DNA of 64,000 nt from Pedobacter cryoconitis (GCF_014207135.1 NZ_JACHCC010000007.1:248001-312000), one strand, 5' to 3'; shown: positions 9,035-17,889, counted from the first letter of the stretch. Notes: generated by a model from the sequence alone, not told the origin. Numbers and translations are program-made.

Positions 9035-10408
9035 ATGTTAGAATCGTTAAAAAAGATGTTTTCCGGCAACGAAGGAGATATGCCCGTGAATACTGGAAGT
9101 AAACCAGATATTTCAAGAGAGAAATCTAAAGAGCTGTACGAAAAAGCTAAAACCTATTTTCCTGGTGGCGTAAATTCACCGGTAAGAGCTTTTAAATCTG
9201 TTTATGGGACTCCATTATTCATTCAAAAAGGTGACGGATGTTTTGTCTGGGATGCTGATGGAAATCAGTTTATTGATTTCTGCGGTAGCTGGGGCCCATT
9301 AATCTTAGGTCATAATCCGGCTAAAGTAAGGGAAAAGGTAACCGAAGTCATGCAGAACGGAATGAGCTTTGGTGCGCCGACTGCACTGGAAAACGAACTG
9401 GCTGAAATCATTATTAAAAATAATAAACACGTAGAAAAAATACGTTTTACGAGTTCAGGTACAGAAGCGGTCATGTCGGCTATTCGCCTGGCACGTGGTT
9501 ATACCCGGAGAGACAAAATTCTGAAATTTGAAGGTTGTTATCATGGACACAGTGATTCATTATTAGTTAAAGCAGGTTCAGGTCTGGTTACTTTTGGTGA
9601 GACTTCTTCGCTGGGAGTACCGAAGTCTTTTGCTGAAGAAACTATTGTCATCCCTTTAAATGACACGGAAGCTTTAACACAGGCTTTTGCCCAGTTTAAA
9701 GACCAGCTGGCAGCAGTGATCATCGAAGGTATTCCTGCGAACAATGGTCTGTTGATTCAGGATGAAGCTTATATAGAGTTCTTACAGAAAATCTGTAAGG
9801 AGAATGGTACACTACTGATCTTCGATGAGGTAATTACTGGTTTCCGTCTGGGTTTTGAAGGTGCAGCCGGATATTATAATGCTAAACCTGATATCGTTAC
9901 TTACGGTAAAATATTAGGTGGTGGTTTACCTGTTGGTATGTATGGTGCTTCATCCGAAATCATGGGACATATTTCTCCTGATGGAGGTGTTTACCAGGCT
10001 GGTACTTTATCCGGAAATCCGGTAGCTATGGCAGCAGGTATTGCGCAGCTGACAGAACTATTGCGTTCAGGTTTTTATAAAGAACTGAATTCAAAGGCTA
10101 AAGAATTTGCAGAAGGTATTCAGCGTTTTGCGACAGCCAGAAATTATAAGTTTAAAGTATTTCATGTAGGTTCTATCTTCTGGTTTGCTTTTACGGATAA
10201 GGATAAAATACAATGTGCAGAAGATATTGATCCGGCAAGTATGGAGAAATTTAAAGTAATGCACCGCGAACTGTTAAACAGAGGCATTTATTTAGGCCCT
10301 TCTGGTTACGAAGTAGGATTCGTTTCTGCTGCCCATACAAAAATAGAACTTGAAAAGGCTAAAAGAGCTATCCTCGAAGCACTGGACATTGTTTTTAGGA
10401 ATAAATAA
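9035..10408 (+). CDS. hemL: glutamate-1-semialdehyde 2,1-aminomutase
   Basis: HemL converts glutamate-1-semialdehyde to 5-aminolevulinate with PLP or PMP. Motifs include FPGGVNSPVRAF, SSGTEAVMSAIRLARG, FDEVITGFR and TYGKILGGGLPVGMYG, which carries the PLP lysine. The 457 residues exceed the usual 425-435 because of an N-terminal extension of about 25 residues. An alternative ATG at 9080 would trim most of it, but its AAGGAG lies only 2 nt away, so the upstream ATG 9035 is kept. The gene starts 1 nt after hemB, so the two are probably translated together. Confidence 0.95.
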   Translation: MLESLKKMFSGNEGDMPVNTGSKPDISREKSKELYEKAKTYFPGGVNSPVRAFKSVYGTPLFIQKGDGCFVWDADGNQFIDFCGSWGPLILGHNPAKVREKVTEVMQNGMSFGAPTALENELAEIIIKNNKHVEKIRFTSSGTEAVMSAIRLARGYTRRDKILKFEGCYHGHSDSLLVKAGSGLVTFGETSSLGVPKSFAEETIVIPLNDTEALTQAFAQFKDQLAAVIIEGIPANNGLLIQDEAYIEFLQKICKENGTLLIFDEVITGFRLGFEGAAGYYNAKPDIVTYGKILGGGLPVGMYGASSEIMGHISPDGGVYQAGTLSGNPVAMAAGIAQLTELLRSGFYKELNSKAKEFAEGIQRFATARNYKFKVFHVGSIFWFAFTDKDKIQCAEDIDPASMEKFKVMHRELLNRGIYLGPSGYEVGFVSAAHTKIELEKAKRAILEALDIVFRNK

Positions 10409-10441
10409 ATTAACAGTATATTTAAAGAGATTATAAAGATT

Positions 10442-11308
10442 TTGAAAAAATCAATCATCATATTCTATTTCATGCTGCTGTACTCACTGGTACAGCTGAT
10501 TTCCTGGGGGACGCTTGTCGTTAAACTTCAGCCTTCCAGAATGGCTATGGTTATGGGAGAGGGATCTGTATTTTTATTTCTCTTGTGTGTTGGCGCTTAT
10601 TTCCTGCATCAGTCGATTAAAAAGGAAGATTTATTAAGAGAACAGCAGCAGAATTTCCTTTTATCTGTTACCCATGAGTTGAAATCGCCTCTGGCAGCTA
10701 TTAAATTATCATTACAGACTATCGTGAAACGTGATCTGGATAAAGCCCGTCAGACTTCACTGCTGAGTAATTCATTGAAAGATATTGAACGCCTGGATGA
10801 CCTGGTGGAAAATATGCTGCTGGCTACAAAAATTGAAAACCGTTCGTATTCTTTCCCTAAGGAAGAGTTTGATTTTTCTGAACTGGTGACGAAAATCACC
10901 GACAGATTACAGATTCACTCCTGTGGTTGTGAGCAGGTGATTAATCCTGTGATCCAGCCAAATGTAAAGGTCGTGGGTGATCCGTTTACCCTTTCATCGG
11001 TAGTTACTAACCTGGTGGAGAATGCGGTGAAATATTCAGGACCCTGTGCTGAAGTTGGTGTTGAATTAAGAATGCGTGATGGACATCCTTTCCTGAGTGT
11101 TTCTGATAGAGGGCCTGGTATTCCGGATGCGGAGAAAATGCTCATATTTGATAAGTTTTACCGCGTTGGTGAAGAAAACACAAGGAAAGCGAAAGGAACT
11201 GGACTGGGATTGTTTATAGTCAAAGAAGTTTTGCAAAAACACGATGCTGATATCAGCGTCAGAGACAATGTACCACAGGGTACAATTTTTGAAATCACAT
11301 TTAGTTGA
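10442..11308 (+). CDS. sensor histidine kinase in the haem cluster
   Basis: Two membrane helices (about residues 5-25 and 41-57) with only a short loop between them are followed by a HisKA domain with FLLSVTHELKSPLAAIK (His78). The HATPase domain shows LVENAVKYS (N box), VSDRGPGIP (G1) and KGTGLGLFIVKEV (G2). The tiny extracytoplasmic loop suggests it senses a membrane or intramembrane signal rather than a soluble ligand. The start is TTG 10442, which keeps the first helix complete. It is followed after 5 nt by the response-regulator gene, its likely partner. A link to haem or redox status is an inference from position only. Confidence 0.9.
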   Translation: MKKSIIIFYFMLLYSLVQLISWGTLVVKLQPSRMAMVMGEGSVFLFLLCVGAYFLHQSIKKEDLLREQQQNFLLSVTHELKSPLAAIKLSLQTIVKRDLDKARQTSLLSNSLKDIERLDDLVENMLLATKIENRSYSFPKEEFDFSELVTKITDRLQIHSCGCEQVINPVIQPNVKVVGDPFTLSSVVTNLVENAVKYSGPCAEVGVELRMRDGHPFLSVSDRGPGIPDAEKMLIFDKFYRVGEENTRKAKGTGLGLFIVKEVLQKHDADISVRDNVPQGTIFEITFS

Positions 11309-11313
11309 TCATT

Positions 11314-12021
11314 ATGCAACAGAAATTAAGAATTTTATTGGTCGAAGATGAAGACCATTTATTAGATGCTATAAAATTAAACCTTGAACTGGAAGGTTAC
11401 AAAGTCCATGCAGTAAAAGATGGTAAAACAGCTTTGAAGATTTTCAAGGAAGAGCGTTTTAACCTGATTATCCTGGATGTTATGCTTCCTGAAATGGATG
11501 GTTTCCAGGTATGTGAAACTATTCGTTTAGAGAATACTGAGGTTCCGATCTTATTTTTAACAGCTAAAAATACAAGCGAAGACCGTGTAATGGGTCTTAA
11601 AAAAGGTGCTGATGATTATCTGGTTAAACCTTTCAATCTGGAAGAACTGATCTTAAGAGTTGGTATCCTGGTTAAACGTAGCATGAAATCAGATGATTTA
11701 AAAGAATTGAATTCTTACAAAATCGGTGAGAAAACAATTTATTTCAACTCATTCGAACTGAAACAGGATGACGGAGTGATTGTTCCTTTAACTAAAAAAG
11801 AAACCATGCTGCTTAAATTACTGATCGAACGTAAAAACGAGGCCGTTTCAAGAGAGCAGATCCTGGAAACTGTATGGAATTATGATGTTTATCCTTCAAC
11901 ACGTACGATTGATAACTTCATTCTGACTTTCCGTAAGTATTTCGAACCAGATCAGAAAAACCCTGTTTATTTCCACTCTATACGTGGTGTAGGCTATAAA
12001 TTTACGGATATTCATAACTAA
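11314..12021 (+). CDS. OmpR/PhoB-family response regulator
   Basis: The receiver domain has ILLVEDEDH and LIILDVMLPEMDG with the phospho-acceptor Asp55, FLTAKN and DYLVKPFN. A C-terminal winged helix follows, with LTKKETMLLKLLIE and the ending FHSIRGVGYKF. ATG 11314 is preferred over the in-frame TTG at 11305, which overlaps the kinase stop. The regulator probably receives phosphate from the kinase immediately upstream. Its stop overlaps the start of the next gene by one base (TAATG). Target genes are not known. Confidence 0.93.
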   Translation: MQQKLRILLVEDEDHLLDAIKLNLELEGYKVHAVKDGKTALKIFKEERFNLIILDVMLPEMDGFQVCETIRLENTEVPILFLTAKNTSEDRVMGLKKGADDYLVKPFNLEELILRVGILVKRSMKSDDLKELNSYKIGEKTIYFNSFELKQDDGVIVPLTKKETMLLKLLIERKNEAVSREQILETVWNYDVYPSTRTIDNFILTFRKYFEPDQKNPVYFHSIRGVGYKFTDIHN

Positions 12022-12545
12022 TGTATAACGCAAAAGGCAGGTATGCCCTGATGGCAATTTTTGTTGTCGCCGCTGGGGTATGCCTTTTTTATGATCAGAT
12101 CCAACTGGCTGTAATTTCGGGCCTACTGATTGCATTCGTAATCTGGAGCCACTTTAAAAGCAGCTCCATCCTGATTGCTTCCAAATATTTTAAAAACGGG
12201 GATTATGACAAAGCTGCCAGTTTACTGGCGGAAGTGCCTAATCCTGACCGTCTGGCTAAAAACAGACGCGGGTATTATGAGTTTATGATCGCCAATATTG
12301 CGCTTAAAAAAGAGGACTATCAGGCTGCCGAATACCATTTTCAGGTGGCCAGCCGTTTCCCTCTGGGCACAAGAAGTGACAAGTCTTTTGTATTGATACA
12401 TCTGGCTAATCTTGCCCTGCGTAAAAAAGATAAAGTAAGGGCCCTTGCTTATGCTGAAAAAGCAAAAGAACTGGCGAATACGGAAAGAACGAAAGAGATA
12501 ATTAATAAAATAGAAAAAGAAGCAAATAGCTTACCAACAAATTAA
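12021..12545 (+). CDS. small membrane protein with TPR-like repeats
   Basis: This 174-residue protein has two N-terminal membrane helices (about residues 8-24 and 27-43). A helical region follows with repeats of the TPR type, such as SKYFKNGDYDKAASLLAEV and ALKKEDYQAAEYHFQVA. It would sit in the inner membrane with the repeats in the cytoplasm. The start overlaps the response-regulator stop by one base, and hemE starts 6 nt after it, so it belongs to the haem operon. The layout is reminiscent of HemY-type proteins encoded near haem genes in Proteobacteria, but no clear homology is visible, so no function is assigned. Confidence 0.8.
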   Translation: MYNAKGRYALMAIFVVAAGVCLFYDQIQLAVISGLLIAFVIWSHFKSSSILIASKYFKNGDYDKAASLLAEVPNPDRLAKNRRGYYEFMIANIALKKEDYQAAEYHFQVASRFPLGTRSDKSFVLIHLANLALRKKDKVRALAYAEKAKELANTERTKEIINKIEKEANSLPTN

Positions 12546-12551
12546 GATTAG

Positions 12552-13574
12552 ATGAACACTTTATTTTTAGATGCAGCATGGTCCAAACAAACTGAACGTC
12601 CACCGGTGTGGATGATGCGCCAGGCTGGTCGTTTTATGCCAGAATATTGGGAAATTAAAAACAAGTATTCATTCTTAGAGATGTGCAAAACACCTGAAAT
12701 TGCTGCTGATGTAACGATGTTGCCAGTAGATTTATTGGGTATTGATGCGGCTATTTTGTTTTGTGATATATTGGTTACCGGTGAAGCCATGGGTGGTGAT
12801 CTGAGCTTTACCCAGGGTATAGGTCCGCGTTTTGCGAACCCGGTACGTACTTTAAAAGATGTAGAAAACCTGAATGTGGATTGTCTGGATCAGCTGGAAT
12901 ATGTAGCTGATGCAATTAAAGTAATTCAGCAGCGCTTAAATGGCAGCATTCCTTTAATCGGTTTTGCTGGTGCACCGTTTACAGTAATGAGTTATCTTGT
13001 TGAAGGTGCCTCGTCAAAAGATTTCAAGCTGACTAAATTGCTGATGCATAATCATCCTGAGGTTGCACATAAATTATTGGCTAAAATAGCTAAAGTAACT
13101 GCTGAATATCTGAACCTGCAAATTGCAGCAGGTGTAAATGCTATCCAGATCTTTGATAGCTGGGCATTGGCTTTATCATGGAATGATTACCAGGAATTCT
13201 CTCACCGTTATATTCAGGAGATCATTGCTAATCTGAACAGAAAAGATATCCCTGTAATTTCATTCTGTAAAGGAAGTTCTGTATTCGCACCTATCATGGC
13301 TACTGCGAAACCAGATGTGATTTCTGTAGACTGGAATGCAGATTTATTAAATATTAAACAGAGCTTACCTGCAGGTATTGCCGTTCAGGGAAACCTTGAT
13401 CCGCATATCTTATATGCAGATAAACCTGTGATTAAGAAACATATTTTGCAGTTGTTTGAACGCATGCGCGGAGAGAATGGCTTTATCTTTAACCTGGGTC
13501 ATGGTATCATGCCTGATATCCCATTTGATAACGTGAAATATGCGATTGACTTTATTAAAGAATTCCGCTATTAA
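12552..13574 (+). CDS. hemE: uroporphyrinogen decarboxylase
   Basis: HemE removes four carboxyl groups from uroporphyrinogen III to give coproporphyrinogen III. Conserved motifs are RPPVWMMRQAGRFMPEY at the N-terminus, ILFCDILV, GFAGAPFTVMSYLVEG, and near the C-terminus FNLGHGIMPDIPFDNV. The length of 340 residues is normal. The stop overlaps the start of hemJ by one base (TAATG). Confidence 0.96.
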   Translation: MNTLFLDAAWSKQTERPPVWMMRQAGRFMPEYWEIKNKYSFLEMCKTPEIAADVTMLPVDLLGIDAAILFCDILVTGEAMGGDLSFTQGIGPRFANPVRTLKDVENLNVDCLDQLEYVADAIKVIQQRLNGSIPLIGFAGAPFTVMSYLVEGASSKDFKLTKLLMHNHPEVAHKLLAKIAKVTAEYLNLQIAAGVNAIQIFDSWALALSWNDYQEFSHRYIQEIIANLNRKDIPVISFCKGSSVFAPIMATAKPDVISVDWNADLLNIKQSLPAGIAVQGNLDPHILYADKPVIKKHILQLFERMRGENGFIFNLGHGIMPDIPFDNVKYAIDFIKEFRY

Positions 13575-14122
13575 TGGATCAGTATTATCTATATATCCTG
13601 TCTGTCCATATCATCTTTGTGGTGAGCTGGATGGCTGGGTTGTTTTATAGTGTAAGGCTGTTTATTTATCATACGGAGGCAAATGACCGTCCTGAAAATG
13701 AACGTGAGATCCTGCAGAAGGAATTTATCAAAATAGAGCATAAACTCTGGCATATCATTACTAACCCGGCGATGACACTGGCTGTACTTGCCGGAATAGC
13801 GATGATTTGTATCCGCCCGGGTTTATTAAGTACACCCTGGCTACCTGTTAAATTAGGTTTTGTATTCCTGCTGATCGTTTATCATTTTATATGTCAGCGT
13901 ATCATGCACCAATTGAAAAGAGGAATTTTTAAACTGACTTCCTTTCAGCTGAGATTATGGAATGAAGTAGCTACGATTTTACTGGTTGCAATCGTGTTTA
14001 CTGTTATCCTGAAAAGTGCGGTAGACTGGATCTACGGGCTGGTCGGATTAATCATCTTTTCGGTGGTTATTATGATCGCAGTGAAGTGGTATAAGCACTA
14101 CAGACAGAAACGAGGGGAGTAA
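13574..14122 (+). CDS. hemJ: HemJ-type protoporphyrinogen IX oxidase
   Basis: This 182-residue integral membrane protein has four to five helices and the conserved HemJ pattern: VHIIFVVSWMAGLFYSVRLF with His12, and PWLPVKLGF with Lys93, which correspond to the essential His and Lys of the family. HemJ oxidises protoporphyrinogen IX to protoporphyrin IX in the membrane. The overlap with hemE and the haem-cluster context support the call. The coproporphyrinogen oxidase and ferrochelatase that flank this step are not in the window. Confidence 0.88.
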   Translation: MDQYYLYILSVHIIFVVSWMAGLFYSVRLFIYHTEANDRPENEREILQKEFIKIEHKLWHIITNPAMTLAVLAGIAMICIRPGLLSTPWLPVKLGFVFLLIVYHFICQRIMHQLKRGIFKLTSFQLRLWNEVATILLVAIVFTVILKSAVDWIYGLVGLIIFSVVIMIAVKWYKHYRQKRGE

Positions 14123-14139
14123 TCTCTGTTGTTATAAAA

Positions 14140-14190
14140 AAAAGACGCTGTTCTTTTCGGTCATGACTGAAAAGAACAGCGTCTTTTTTT
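14140..14190. terminator. strong symmetrical terminator after the haem operon
   Basis: Arms AAAAGACGCTGTTCTTTTC (14140-14158) and GAAAAGAACAGCGTCTTTT (14169-14187) form a 19-bp stem whose loop can pair further. It has A-runs before and T-runs after, so it can work in either direction. Confidence 0.9.
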
Positions 14191-14207
14191 ATTTATTTTC
14201 GTTTGCT

Positions 14208-14236
14208 TGCAACTTTTAACGGGGTTCGTGCATCTA
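14208..14236 (+). promoter_or_regulatory. putative ECF-type promoter of the sigma gene
   Basis: TGCAAC at 14208-14213 and CATCTA at 14231-14236 are 17 bp apart, followed by the sigma gene at 14259. This resembles the TGCAAC/CGTCTA-like promoters seen before Bacteroidota ECF sigma genes, which suggests autoregulation. The match is from memory of such promoters. Confidence 0.45.
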
Positions 14237-14258
14237 CTAGATATCAACCAAACAAAAC

Positions 14259-14822
14259 TTGACGCAAACTTACAAAATAACCGATTTGCTGGAAGGCTGT
14301 AAAGCTGGCAACAGAAAGATGCAGGAAATGCTTTACCGCCAGACTGCATCCGGAATGTTGACGGTTTGTATGCGCTATAGCCGTGACCGGATGGAAGCAG
14401 AAGATGTGCTCCAACTGGGATATATTAAGGTTTTCCAGAAGATTAATGAATTCAGGGGAGACGGTTCCTTTGAAGGATGGATCAGAAGGGTAATGGTGAA
14501 TACCGCCATTGAAAACTATAGAAAGAATTTAAGGGCACTGCGTGTGGTTGCCTATGAAGAGATCAGTGAGCAGCCGTATACTGACTTTGACTTTAGCAGA
14601 ATGGGGATGCAGGATCTGTTAGGTCTGATTCAGCAGCTGGCGGATGGATACCGGATTGTATTTAATATGTATGTGATGGAAGGATATTCACACCAGGAGA
14701 TTGCTAAAACACTAGGGATCTCGGAAGGAACAAGTAAATCACAGTTGTTCAGGGCAAGGGCAATTTTAAGGGAGGAGATTATTAAAATGGAGGGCACAAA
14801 TTATGCAACATATGCAGGATAA
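14259..14822 (+). CDS. RNA polymerase ECF sigma factor
   Basis: The 187-residue protein has sigma region 2 (MRYSRDRMEAEDVLQLGYIKVFQKI, shortened here: DRMEAEDVLQLGYIKVF) and region 4 with a helix-turn-helix (YSHQEIAKTLGISEGTSKSQ). There is no region 1 or 3, as in ECF factors. The start is TTG 14259; the next in-frame Met is at residue 21, inside the first helix. Its end overlaps the next gene by 20 nt, typical of a sigma and anti-sigma pair. The regulon is unknown. Confidence 0.9.
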   Translation: MTQTYKITDLLEGCKAGNRKMQEMLYRQTASGMLTVCMRYSRDRMEAEDVLQLGYIKVFQKINEFRGDGSFEGWIRRVMVNTAIENYRKNLRALRVVAYEEISEQPYTDFDFSRMGMQDLLGLIQQLADGYRIVFNMYVMEGYSHQEIAKTLGISEGTSKSQLFRARAILREEIIKMEGTNYATYAG

Positions 14823-15528
14823 AGAGTTCGATCAGCTGATGAGACAAAAATTTGAAGATGCGTTTATTGAACCATCTGCAGATTTATGGAAGGGAATTGA
14901 ACAAAAAATTGAGCCTAAGCGTAAACGGGTTTTTCCTTTTTACTATGCGGCAGCGGCGGCAGTTGGTATGGCATTAACTGTTGGGGTGTTGTTCCATAAA
15001 ACTGAAAAAGTTCAGATGCATTTACCTGAGCTTACTGGCCTTAAGGTTAAGGCTGATACTGCTGAAAACAAAAATGCTGTTGTAGCAGTCGAACCGGTAA
15101 AGACCTTGGATAAGGTCAAAGAATTGCAGGTAGCAGAATTATCTCCGGTTAGGAAAAAAATGCAGTCAGTTGAAAAAAATATGCTGGTCATGCAACCTTT
15201 AGAGAAGATTACTCATCTTGATCATAAAGACGTTCAGGTAAAACTGGAGAAAGCGGCTTTACCTAAAGCCAGTTTTGAAACTCAGGAAGAACCTGTTGTA
15301 CTGGCTAATGTAGCTGATGCGTCTGCAGGTAAAGATGAAGTGATCAATGAGAACGATCACGCCGAACGGAAAGGAATAAGAAATGTTGGCGATCTGATTA
15401 ATTATGTCGTTGATAAGGTTGATAAAAGAGAGGAGAAGTTTCTTCAGTTTAAAACGGAAGATGATAACTCTTCACTGATAGCGGTGAATATAGGGATGAT
15501 TAAATTTAATCGTAAAAGACAAAAATAA
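14803..15528 (+). CDS. probable membrane-anchored anti-sigma partner
   Basis: The 241-residue protein has a cytoplasmic N-terminus of about 45 residues (DKEFDQLMRQKFEDAFIEPSA, i.e. the pattern of Bacteroidota sigma-linked proteins), one membrane helix (YYAAAAAVGMALTVGVLFH), then a low-complexity, Lys/Val-rich periplasmic region. It overlaps the sigma gene. No classic zinc anti-sigma motif (HxxxCxxC) is present, so the anti-sigma role is inferred from arrangement. The start could be ATG 14803 or ATG 14812. Confidence 0.7.
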   Translation: MQHMQDKEFDQLMRQKFEDAFIEPSADLWKGIEQKIEPKRKRVFPFYYAAAAAVGMALTVGVLFHKTEKVQMHLPELTGLKVKADTAENKNAVVAVEPVKTLDKVKELQVAELSPVRKKMQSVEKNMLVMQPLEKITHLDHKDVQVKLEKAALPKASFETQEEPVVLANVADASAGKDEVINENDHAERKGIRNVGDLINYVVDKVDKREEKFLQFKTEDDNSSLIAVNIGMIKFNRKRQK

Positions 15529-15550
15529 GACACACAAATAACCTGAATAT

Positions 15551-16345
15551 ATGAAGATTAACCAACTAATGACCGTAATGCTGACCGGAATGGTCGGCCT
15601 GTCCGCACTCACGGCGAACGCACAAAGTGACTCAACCAAAGTTATCAAACACAAAAAGATCAATGTCAGTTTATCTTTCGGAGATAAGGAAGACAGTGTG
15701 AAAAAAGCAGAAGCCCCTAAGGGTCGCTTTATGGGAGGGATTACTTTCACCAGACTGGACCTAGGTTTTTCCAGACTGATTGATAATGGCAGTTTTTCAC
15801 TTTCCCCGAAAAACAAATTCCTGGATTACCGGGGAATAAAGACTAGTACGGTTTCTTTTGATGTACTCTATTTTGGATACCGTTTTAACCCAAAATTCAA
15901 GGTTTATATTGCAGGAGGTTTCGACTGGACGTTGATCAGGTTGAAAAATAATATTACTATACAGCGGAATACACCGGACCTGACTTATGTAGAGGACCCT
16001 GTGAACTTCAGTAAAAATAGATTTTCAAGTAGTTATGTTCATATTCCACTGAATTTTGAATTCCGTACCAAAGAAAATGATAAGGGTAAGAGATTCTATC
16101 TGGTGTTAGGCCCAGAAGTGAGTTTCCTGCTGAACGGGATGGTTAAACAGATCAGCAGCGAGCGCGGTAAACAGAAATTCCGTGACGATTATGATTTTCA
16201 ACCCGTACGTGTAGGTGGTACAGTTCGTATAGGCTACGGTGGTATTGGTTTGTTTACCAAGTATTACTTCAACGATATGTTTGACAGTGTTTCACAGAAA
16301 GGACTTAAAAATATGTCGTTCGGGATTACTTTTGGCCTGAATTAA
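15551..16345 (+). CDS. outer-membrane beta-barrel protein
   Basis: A signal peptide (LMTVMLTGMVGLSALTANAQ, cleavage after Ala-Asn-Ala) precedes a 240-residue region of alternating hydrophobic and polar strands ending in a strand-like segment (MSFGITFGLN). This is typical of PorT-like or OmpW-sized barrels in Bacteroidota. It follows the putative anti-sigma gene by 22 nt, so it may be part of, or a target of, the sigma operon. Specific function is unknown. Confidence 0.75.
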   Translation: MKINQLMTVMLTGMVGLSALTANAQSDSTKVIKHKKINVSLSFGDKEDSVKKAEAPKGRFMGGITFTRLDLGFSRLIDNGSFSLSPKNKFLDYRGIKTSTVSFDVLYFGYRFNPKFKVYIAGGFDWTLIRLKNNITIQRNTPDLTYVEDPVNFSKNRFSSSYVHIPLNFEFRTKENDKGKRFYLVLGPEVSFLLNGMVKQISSERGKQKFRDDYDFQPVRVGGTVRIGYGGIGLFTKYYFNDMFDSVSQKGLKNMSFGITFGLN

Positions 16346-16370
16346 AATATATATACACACATTGAAATTA

Positions 16371-16403
16371 ACCTCAGGGATATGTTATCTCTGAGGTTTT
16401 TTT
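16371..16403 (+). terminator. intrinsic terminator after the beta-barrel gene
   Basis: Stem ACCTCAG (16371-16377) with CTGAGGT (16391-16397), extended inward by GGA/TCT, followed by a run of seven T. Confidence 0.85.
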
Positions 16404-16470
16404 GTGGGCATATCTATTCAATGACCATTTTTATACTATGAATTTTCCCTCCTAACTGTATCTTTACGCT

Positions 16471-17466
16471 GTGGACGAAAATATCATCAGTGTCAGGCAG
16501 CTAACTAAACAATACCAGACTGAACAGGCTTCAGGAATCAGAAATATCAGTTTTGATATTAAACGCGGAGATATTATCGCAGTTATCGGTGAAAGCGGAA
16601 GTGGGAAATCTACTTTGTTAAAATCTATCTTCGGTTTATTGAAAGTTGACGAAGGAGAAGTCTTATTTAACGGTAAACGTGTCTTAGGTCCACACGAGCA
16701 GCTTATTCCAGGGCATAAGGAGATGAAAATTGTAACCCAGGATTTCTCTTTGAATATTTATGCCAAGGTCTATGATAATATTGCCTCAGTTCTCTCTAAC
16801 AGGGATGTGAAATCCAAAGAGGAGAAAACTGTTAAGATGATGCAGCATCTGCATATCGATCATCTCAGAAATAAAAAGATTACGGAACTAAGCGGGGGAG
16901 AACAGCAGCGGGTGGCTATTGCAAAGGCATTGGTGACGGATACAAGCGTGTTGTTACTGGATGAACCTTTTAGCCAGGTCGATGCGCTGTTAAAGAATCA
17001 ATTGCGAGCCGATATTAAACGCATAGCGGCAGAAACAGGAGTTACTGTGATCATTGTGTCACACGATCCTGCGGATGGCTTATTTCTGGCGGATGAGTTA
17101 TTGCTGATGAAAGATGGTCAGTTGATTCAGAAAGGTCAGCCTGCTTATGTATATAATCATCCGGAACATATTTATACTGCCCAACTTTTAGGTAACGCAG
17201 TTGTATTGAAACCGGAAGATGGTCTGAAGTTAGGTCTCCATGGAAAACATGAAGGGACTGTTGTATTTTATCCGGAATGGGTAGAGTTAAAAGGCGGATG
17301 GAATAGTAAACGTTATGAAGTGAAAGACGTTTATTATAAAGGTTTTTATGAAGAACTGTTGCTGGAAAGGAACGGCGTAACGATCCGGGCAATACAGCTG
17401 AACAGGGGAGAGCATAAAAAAAACGACCACGTTCAGGCGAACATTGGTCGTTTTCTAGAGTTTTAA
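16471..17466 (+). CDS. ABC transporter ATP-binding protein (PotA/MalK-like)
   Basis: The 331-residue protein has Walker A GESGSGKSTLL, signature LSGGEQQRVAIAKAL and Walker B VLLLDEPF, plus the His-switch VSHDPADG. A C-terminal extension of about 100 residues resembles the TOBE-type regulatory domain of importer ATPases. The start is GTG 16471. No permease or binding protein gene is adjacent, so its partner and substrate are unknown. A TATCTTTA element at 16459-16466 just before the GTG could give a leaderless transcript. Confidence 0.85.
   Translation: MDENIISVRQLTKQYQTEQASGIRNISFDIKRGDIIAVIGESGSGKSTLLKSIFGLLKVDEGEVLFNGKRVLGPHEQLIPGHKEMKIVTQDFSLNIYAKVYDNIASVLSNRDVKSKEEKTVKMMQHLHIDHLRNKKITELSGGEQQRVAIAKALVTDTSVLLLDEPFSQVDALLKNQLRADIKRIAAETGVTVIIVSHDPADGLFLADELLLMKDGQLIQKGQPAYVYNHPEHIYTAQLLGNAVVLKPEDGLKLGLHGKHEGTVVFYPEWVELKGGWNSKRYEVKDVYYKGFYEELLLERNGVTIRAIQLNRGEHKKNDHVQANIGRFLEF
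17420..17454 (+). terminator. terminator-like hairpin inside the 3' end of the ABC ATPase gene
   Basis: AAAACGACCA (17420-17429) pairs with TGGTCGTTTT (17445-17454). It lies wholly within the last coding codons, 12 nt before the stop's end. The flanking A-run and T-run make it terminator-like on both strands, and it could also serve the convergent lipoprotein gene. Confidence 0.6.
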
Positions 17467-17475
17467 GTTATTTGC

Positions 17476-17889
17476 TTATGGAATCAGATAGGAGTCTATT
17501 AGCGTTATTTTCACGTTTGAGTCAAAGGTTGGTGCTCCAATTGCAATACCATTAGGATCACTGAAATATATATTTACATAGCCTATACCAGAGTCAAAGT
17601 TATAAGAAATTTTATTATAAGTCTGAGGAATGGCTTCATAAACATTTGGATCATCAATTGACATCGCAACTACGATATGACCATTTTTATTAAAATAAGC
17701 ATCGTTTTCCTGAACATTAATAGTTGTGAACCATGATTTACCGTCGTTGGTTACCTTCCAGTTTGCTTTTGGAACAGTGACTAAAATAGTTCTGTTCGTA
17801 GTCTGGTTATTAGGTGCAATGACTTCCTTCTTACATGAAGACAATCCAATTGCCGTAATGCTTAAGAGTAATAGTAGGTATTTTTTCAT
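17476..17889 (-). CDS. small lipoprotein of unknown function
   Basis: The 137-residue protein has a lipoprotein signal, KKYLLLLLSITAIGLSSCKK, with the lipobox cysteine at about residue 19. The mature part is short, with strand-like segments and no domain I recognise. It would be anchored in the cell envelope. It is convergent with the ABC ATPase gene and shows no obvious similarity to the two other lipoproteins nearby (19219 and 22917). Confidence 0.75.
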   Translation of the reverse strand: MKKYLLLLLSITAIGLSSCKKEVIAPNNQTTNRTILVTVPKANWKVTNDGKSWFTTINVQENDAYFNKNGHIVVAMSIDDPNVYEAIPQTYNKISYNFDSGIGYVNIYFSDPNGIAIGAPTFDSNVKITLIDSYLIP

